Below are positions 60,465 through 64,000 of a stretch of DNA of 64,000 bases, one piece after another (positions within the stretch are counted from its first letter, which is position 1; each line of letters starts with the position of its first letter). Position numbers and translations under genes: made by a program. Source of the DNA: Peribacillus simplex NBRC 15720 = DSM 1321 (lineage in GTDB: Bacteria > Bacillota > Bacilli > Bacillales > DSM-1321); NCBI RefSeq assembly GCF_002243645.1, contig NZ_CP017704.1, positions 4,172,001 to 4,236,000 on the forward strand. Direction: 5' to 3'. The notes under the pieces were generated by a model. That model saw only the letters and a list, made by a program, of their open reading frames with translations, made no database searches and was not told the origin of the DNA.

Positions 60465-61754
60465 ATGCGGTCATATGAAAACTCGAAAAAAGCGTTTGCC
60501 GAAGCAAAAAATTTGATGCCAGGCGGCGTGAACAGCCCGGTACGTGCCTTCAATTCTGTGGACATGGATCCCATTTTCATGGAGCGAGGAAAAGGCTCAA
60601 AAATGTATGATATCGATGGAAATGAATATATCGACTATGTTCTTTCATGGGGACCGCTAATCCTGGGTCACACGAATGACCGTGTCGTGGAATCATTGAA
60701 AAAGGTAGCGGAATCCGGTACAAGCTTTGGTACCTCTACGCTGATTGAGAATGAACTGGCTAAGCTGGTCATTGAACGGGTGCCTTCGATTGAGATGATC
60801 CGGATGGTATCTTCAGGTACCGAAGCGACGATGAGTGCACTAAGGCTGGCACGAGGCATTACAGGCCGTGATAAAATCCTGAAATTCGAAGGTTCCTATC
60901 ATGGCCATGGCGATTCATTGCTAATCAAAGCGGGTTCCGGCGTTGCAACATTAGGATTACCGGATAGCCCAGGAGTACCGGAAGGTATTGCCAAAAATAC
61001 GATTACCGTAGCATATAATGATCTTGCTGCAACCAAATATGCGTTTGAACAATTTGGCGAAGACATCGCCTGTATCATCGTAGAACCTGTTGCAGGGAAC
61101 ATGGGCGTGGTTCCGCCGCAACCTGGTTTCCTCGAAGGCTTACGTGAAGTGACGACCCAATACGGAGCGCTATTGATCTTTGACGAAGTTATGACAGGGT
61201 TCCGTGTCGGCTATAATTGTGCACAAGGCTATTTTGGCATCGTACCGGACCTGACTTGCCTTGGGAAAGTAATTGGCGGCGGCTTGCCTGTCGGAGCATT
61301 CGGAGGCAAGCGCGAATTCATGGAACAAATTGCACCGAGTGGGACAATCTATCAAGCAGGAACATTGTCTGGTAACCCTCTTGCCATGACGGCCGGCCTT
61401 GAAACGCTGAGCCAATTGACTCCAGAATCTTATGATGAGTTCACCCGAAAAGGGGATATGCTCGAAAAAGGAATAGGAGAATTAGCGGAAAAGTACGGAG
61501 TTCCCCATACATTCAACCGTGCCGGTTCCATGATTGGACTTTTCTTTACTAATGAAGAAGTCGTAAACTATGAAACAGCAAAAACATCCGATTTAGAGTT
61601 CTTTGCTTCTTACTATAGGGAAATGGCGAATCAAGGCATCTACTTGCCGCCGTCACAGTTTGAAGGTTTATTCCTTTCCACTGCACATAGTGATGAAGAT
61701 ATCGAAAAGACCATTGCAGCGGCAGAACAGGCTTTTGCAAAATTAAAAAAATGA
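60465..61754 (+). CDS. hemL: Glutamate-1-semialdehyde 2,1-aminomutase
   Basis: 429-residue class III aminotransferase-fold PLP enzyme making 5-aminolevulinate. [14 protein letters not shown] near the N-terminus, [40 protein letters not shown], and the PLP lysine in [21 protein letters not shown] 60465 after AAAAGGGG. Last gene of the operon; terminator follows. Confidence 0.96.
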   Translation: MRSYENSKKAFAEAKNLMPGGVNSPVRAFNSVDMDPIFMERGKGSKMYDIDGNEYIDYVLSWGPLILGHTNDRVVESLKKVAESGTSFGTSTLIENELAKLVIERVPSIEMIRMVSSGTEATMSALRLARGITGRDKILKFEGSYHGHGDSLLIKAGSGVATLGLPDSPGVPEGIAKNTITVAYNDLAATKYAFEQFGEDIACIIVEPVAGNMGVVPPQPGFLEGLREVTTQYGALLIFDEVMTGFRVGYNCAQGYFGIVPDLTCLGKVIGGGLPVGAFGGKREFMEQIAPSGTIYQAGTLSGNPLAMTAGLETLSQLTPESYDEFTRKGDMLEKGIGELAEKYGVPHTFNRAGSMIGLFFTNEEVVNYETAKTSDLEFFASYYREMANQGIYLPPSQFEGLFLSTAHSDEDIEKTIAAAEQAFAKLKK

Positions 61755-61800
61755 TGCAAGGCTTCATGAACGACTTCTATATTCGATAATAATAAATTTG

Positions 61801-61852
61801 AACTGGCTACCATTTTTCCAAAAACTTTTGGAGAAAGGTAGCCAGTTTTTTT
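61801..61852 (+). terminator. Intrinsic terminator after hemL
   Basis: AACTGGCTACC (61801-61811) pairs with GGTAGCCAGTT (61837-61847); inner TTTTCC-type pairs and T7. Confidence 0.85.
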
Positions 61853-62143
61853 GAATTCAATCAGTACGTGGAAGAACCGAATCAAACGTTGAAGGATATG
61901 AAGGTAAGTCAATTAATAAGACGGTAGGCCGAATAAATGGTTTCATGCCGAATTTTTCAGGCCGATTGATACAATCCAGCATTAATTTTAGCCTGGAAGA
62001 ATTGAATCTCCTTCTTTTTAAAAGGTTCATGAAATATAAGGCCTGGAGTGTTGCAAATGAAATTAAGGAATAATCAGCTACCTTCCCTCATAGATTGATA
62101 TTGGTATAGGTACCGTTTCTTGAAGCTGAAAGGAGGAGTTGTC
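61853..62143. other. Intergenic region with short coding-like remnants
   Basis: No intact gene. Two short frames read like protein: FNQYVEEPNQTLKDMKVSQLIRR then stop (about 61854-61925), and SLEELNLLLFKRFMKYKAWSVANEIKE then stop (about 61991-62074). They may be remains of an old gene of unknown identity. GGCCGAAT and TGCCGAAT repeats lie between. The spoVID promoter is at the right end. Confidence 0.35.
62068..62096 (+). promoter_or_regulatory. Possible sigma-E promoter of spoVID
   Basis: GAATAAT (62068-62074), 14-bp spacer, CATAGATT (62089-62096), close to the sigma-E pattern (ATATT, 14, CATACANT). spoVID is a sigma-E gene in B. subtilis. Confidence 0.45.
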
Positions 62144-63553
62144 TTGTCGCAAGAAAATGAATCGTATTTACGATTTTCTTTAGAGGAATCCGTTTGGTTC
62201 CAGAAGGGACAGGAAGTGGCTGAGCTATATTCCATTTCCCTTGATCCAAATGTGTCGATTCAAGAAAGTGATCAATATGTTTTTATACGAGGCTCGTTAG
62301 ATTTAAGCGGTGAATACAAAGACTCGCAAAATGGTGAAGAAGAGGAGTTTTCGCAGACCTTTTTGCCAAAAGCGGTTCAAAAGGTCGAGAGGCATCTCAA
62401 TGGACTTAATGAGTTCACACACCGTTTTCCGGTTGATATAACGATTCCGAATAATCGGATTGCCTCATTGGATGAGGTCGATGTCTCGATTCAGAGCTTT
62501 GATTATGCCATGCCTGAGCATAACTGTTTGAAATTGCAGGCGGACCTTTTGATAACCGGAATCTATAATGATTCATATGTAGAAGAACGGTTCGATACTG
62601 AGCAGGAAGCTGGGGAAACAGAGGAACAGGAAGAAACGGATGGGGAAAATGAGTCATATATTCCTTATGCAGCTTCAGTGCCGCCAATCCCGGATTTTCA
62701 GCCTGTTTTCCGTGATGAGGAGGAAGAAGAGTTATACTCGCCTTTTTCTGCAGAGGCAAAACGAGTTTCTGAAGCAAACGAAGAAGAAGAAGAGGAACCG
62801 ATTTATTTAAGCGATCAGCATAATGCCCCAGTTTTTGAAATTCCCGTTTCACCATATCCTGAAGAGGAAGAGTGGGAAACGGAAGTGCATAGACAGGAAG
62901 AAGCTGAAGCTGTAGAGGAAGAAGTGATTGGTGATCCGCCTGACTCCACGGAAAAGGTACCTTCCCTGGGTGAGGCGAAACTGGAGGAAGAACCAAGCAG
63001 GCAGGATTCCATGGAGAAGATGGAGATTCCTAGCGTGACATTGAGAGAAGAAGTAGTAAAAGATCCAAGTCATGCAACCAATCATCAAAATAGCCCAGTT
63101 TCAAATTTAGAAACCGAGGATGTCATCCGGCAGGAAGAAGATGAAGTTGCAGCTGGTCCTATCCTTAATGAGAATGTGAAGGTGGAGCAGGGAGAGGAAT
63201 TCAATTCGTCCATAAGCGATCTATTCAAAAAGAGGGAAAGACCTGTGCCTCCGGCTAAAGAGGGTAAGAATTTCAAAGGCAGGAAACAAGCCGCGGAACG
63301 TGATGATAAAGATACGGCCGATCATGATGAAAAGCAGACTTCCATCATGGATTTATTCGGACGGAAACAAGAAGAAGAACTGGTAAGGATGAAGGTTTGC
63401 ATTGTTCAGCAAGGGGAAACGCTTGATGACTTGGCTCAACGATATGATGTTACGGTTCAATCGATACTTTTCAGCAATGAATTGGAATCGAATCAGAACG
63501 TCCATGAAGGGCAAGTCATCTATATACCGAAGGCGGTTGCATATAAGAATTGA
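62144..63553 (+). CDS. spoVID: SpoVID, spore coat morphogenetic protein
   Basis: 469 residues. The conserved N-terminal domain (SYLRFSLEESVWFQKGQEVAELYSISLDPNVSIQES, about 5-40) recruits coat proteins. A very acidic low-complexity middle (about 150-400, many Glu runs) follows, then a C-terminal LysM domain (VCIVQQGETLDDLAQRYDVTVQSILFSNEL, ending VIYIPK). The B. subtilis protein is about 100 residues longer, the difference lying in the variable middle. TTG 62144 is chosen, with AAAGGAGG 7-8 nt upstream. Needed for coat encasement. Confidence 0.92.
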   Translation: MSQENESYLRFSLEESVWFQKGQEVAELYSISLDPNVSIQESDQYVFIRGSLDLSGEYKDSQNGEEEEFSQTFLPKAVQKVERHLNGLNEFTHRFPVDITIPNNRIASLDEVDVSIQSFDYAMPEHNCLKLQADLLITGIYNDSYVEERFDTEQEAGETEEQEETDGENESYIPYAASVPPIPDFQPVFRDEEEEELYSPFSAEAKRVSEANEEEEEEPIYLSDQHNAPVFEIPVSPYPEEEEWETEVHRQEEAEAVEEEVIGDPPDSTEKVPSLGEAKLEEEPSRQDSMEKMEIPSVTLREEVVKDPSHATNHQNSPVSNLETEDVIRQEEDEVAAGPILNENVKVEQGEEFNSSISDLFKKRERPVPPAKEGKNFKGRKQAAERDDKDTADHDEKQTSIMDLFGRKQEEELVRMKVCIVQQGETLDDLAQRYDVTVQSILFSNELESNQNVHEGQVIYIPKAVAYKN

Positions 63554-63556
63554 CCA

Positions 63557-63596
63557 GGACAGAGAGCAGAGCATATGGTCTGCTCCTGTTTTTTAG
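63557..63596 (+). terminator. Terminator after spoVID
   Basis: ACAGAGAGCAGA and TCTGCTCCTGT pair (with small internal mismatches) around GCATATGG, followed by T6. Confidence 0.65.
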
Positions 63597-63648
63597 GTGC
63601 TAGAGGAATCGGATTGTTTAGTTTTTTTAGAGAAAGTGAGTGAGTCTC

Positions 63649-64000
63649 GTGAGGGAAAACGAGAATCAGCAGCCTGCCAATCGGGATCAGGACACGGAGA
63701 CCGTATTGAAGGAATATGCCATGTATGTACAATATATTGAGGACTTCGGGCGTGTAAAAAAAGTATACAGTGATCGCGGTACATTTGCCTTGAAATCCAT
63801 GTTACCTCAGAACGGCATGGATTTTATCAAAAATGTTCAAAAACTGTACCATCGCGGCTATAATCGGATCGTTCCGATTTATCAAACGATGGATCAGCGT
63901 TACGCCGTTCTTCATAATGGACGTTTGTATTACCTGATGCCCTGGCTCAATAATGAAAGGGACGGGGAGCGCGATGAAAAACATAAGCAAATGTTCAGGG
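63649..64000 (+). CDS. ysxE: YsxE, CotS-family spore coat protein (3' end outside window)
   Basis: The frame is open from GTG 63649 to the window end (117 codons). The visible part (TVLKEYAMYVQYIEDFGRVKKVYSDRGTFALKSM, then YHRGYNRIVPIYQTMDQRYAVLHNGRLYYLMPWL) is the N-terminal lobe of the CotS/YsxE aminoglycoside-phosphotransferase-like family, with the ALK lysine. In B. subtilis ysxE follows spoVID, and its product is a coat protein. Gap to spoVID 95 bp with a hairpin. Confidence 0.85.
   Translation, partial: MRENENQQPANRDQDTETVLKEYAMYVQYIEDFGRVKKVYSDRGTFALKSMLPQNGMDFIKNVQKLYHRGYNRIVPIYQTMDQRYAVLHNGRLYYLMPWLNNERDGERDEKHKQMFR

Noticed and set aside
62415..62996. 193-residue open frame antisense to spoVID
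   Set aside because: Product of the repetitive acidic codons of spoVID read backwards; no RBS, and the plus-strand protein is clearly real.

Overview
The window is chromosomal DNA of an endospore-forming member of the Bacillaceae. Gene order follows the Bacillus subtilis fadR–fadB–etfBA–trxA–uvrC–lysC–yslB–sdhCAB–ysmA–gerE–ysmB–racE–gerM–(rph)–ysnAB and ilv-leu–ysoA–tig–clpX–lonB–lonA–ysxC–hemAXCDBL–spoVID–ysxE segments. GerE, LysC, SdhCAB and HemA are recognisable almost residue for residue. The genus cannot be fixed by eye; a Peribacillus/B. simplex-type Bacillus is plausible.

Layout. 1–3.4 kb: fatty-acid degradation (FadR repressor, enoyl-CoA hydratase, electron transfer flavoprotein). 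3.6–7.9 kb: thioredoxin, UvrC, lysine-riboswitch-controlled aspartokinase, YslB. 8.1–11.5 kb: succinate dehydrogenase. 11.7–20.9 kb: a thioesterase with a FadR-like operator, sporulation regulator GerE, MarR regulator, glutamate racemase, germination protein GerM, a tricistronic germinant-receptor operon (B-A-C order) not found at this place in B. subtilis, a decayed remnant of rph beside it, RdgB and YsnB.

21.0–31.7 kb is a mobile island. A complete tRNA-Arg(TCT) gene is duplicated as an identical 80-bp direct repeat at both ends. Just inside the ends lie a tyrosine integrase and an inverted pair of 17-bp arm-type sites. The island carries a membrane protein with an EF-hand-like tail, an unknown 412–416-residue protein beside a palindrome cluster, a tyrosine-recombinase-like/HNH nuclease fusion, a serine recombinase with its own inverted-repeat array, a 739-residue SMC/ABC-type ATPase with an atypical Walker A, and a zinc-ribbon protein. 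The last group looks like defence or mobile-element cargo and is the best candidate for an undescribed system.

31.7–36.6 kb is a loose region of small and eroding genes: unknown small proteins, a DUF2087 regulator with a GIY-YIG protein, a frameshifted 2TM protein, DUF202 and small membrane proteins, a small GNAT protein, and a multiply frameshifted M15 peptidase.

36.7–45.3 kb is the ilvBNC-leuABCD operon, with a cre-like site, a CodY-like site, a sigma-A promoter and a Leu (CTC) T-box leader. It also has an unexpected intrinsic terminator between leuB and leuC. 45.5–54.7 kb holds protein quality control (YsoA, trigger factor, ClpX, LonB, LonA) and the ribosome-assembly GTPase YsxC. 54.8–61.8 kb carries a divergent membrane protein and the hemAXCDBL operon, glutamyl-tRNA to uroporphyrinogen III. 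62–64 kb carries the spore morphogenetic protein SpoVID and the start of ysxE.
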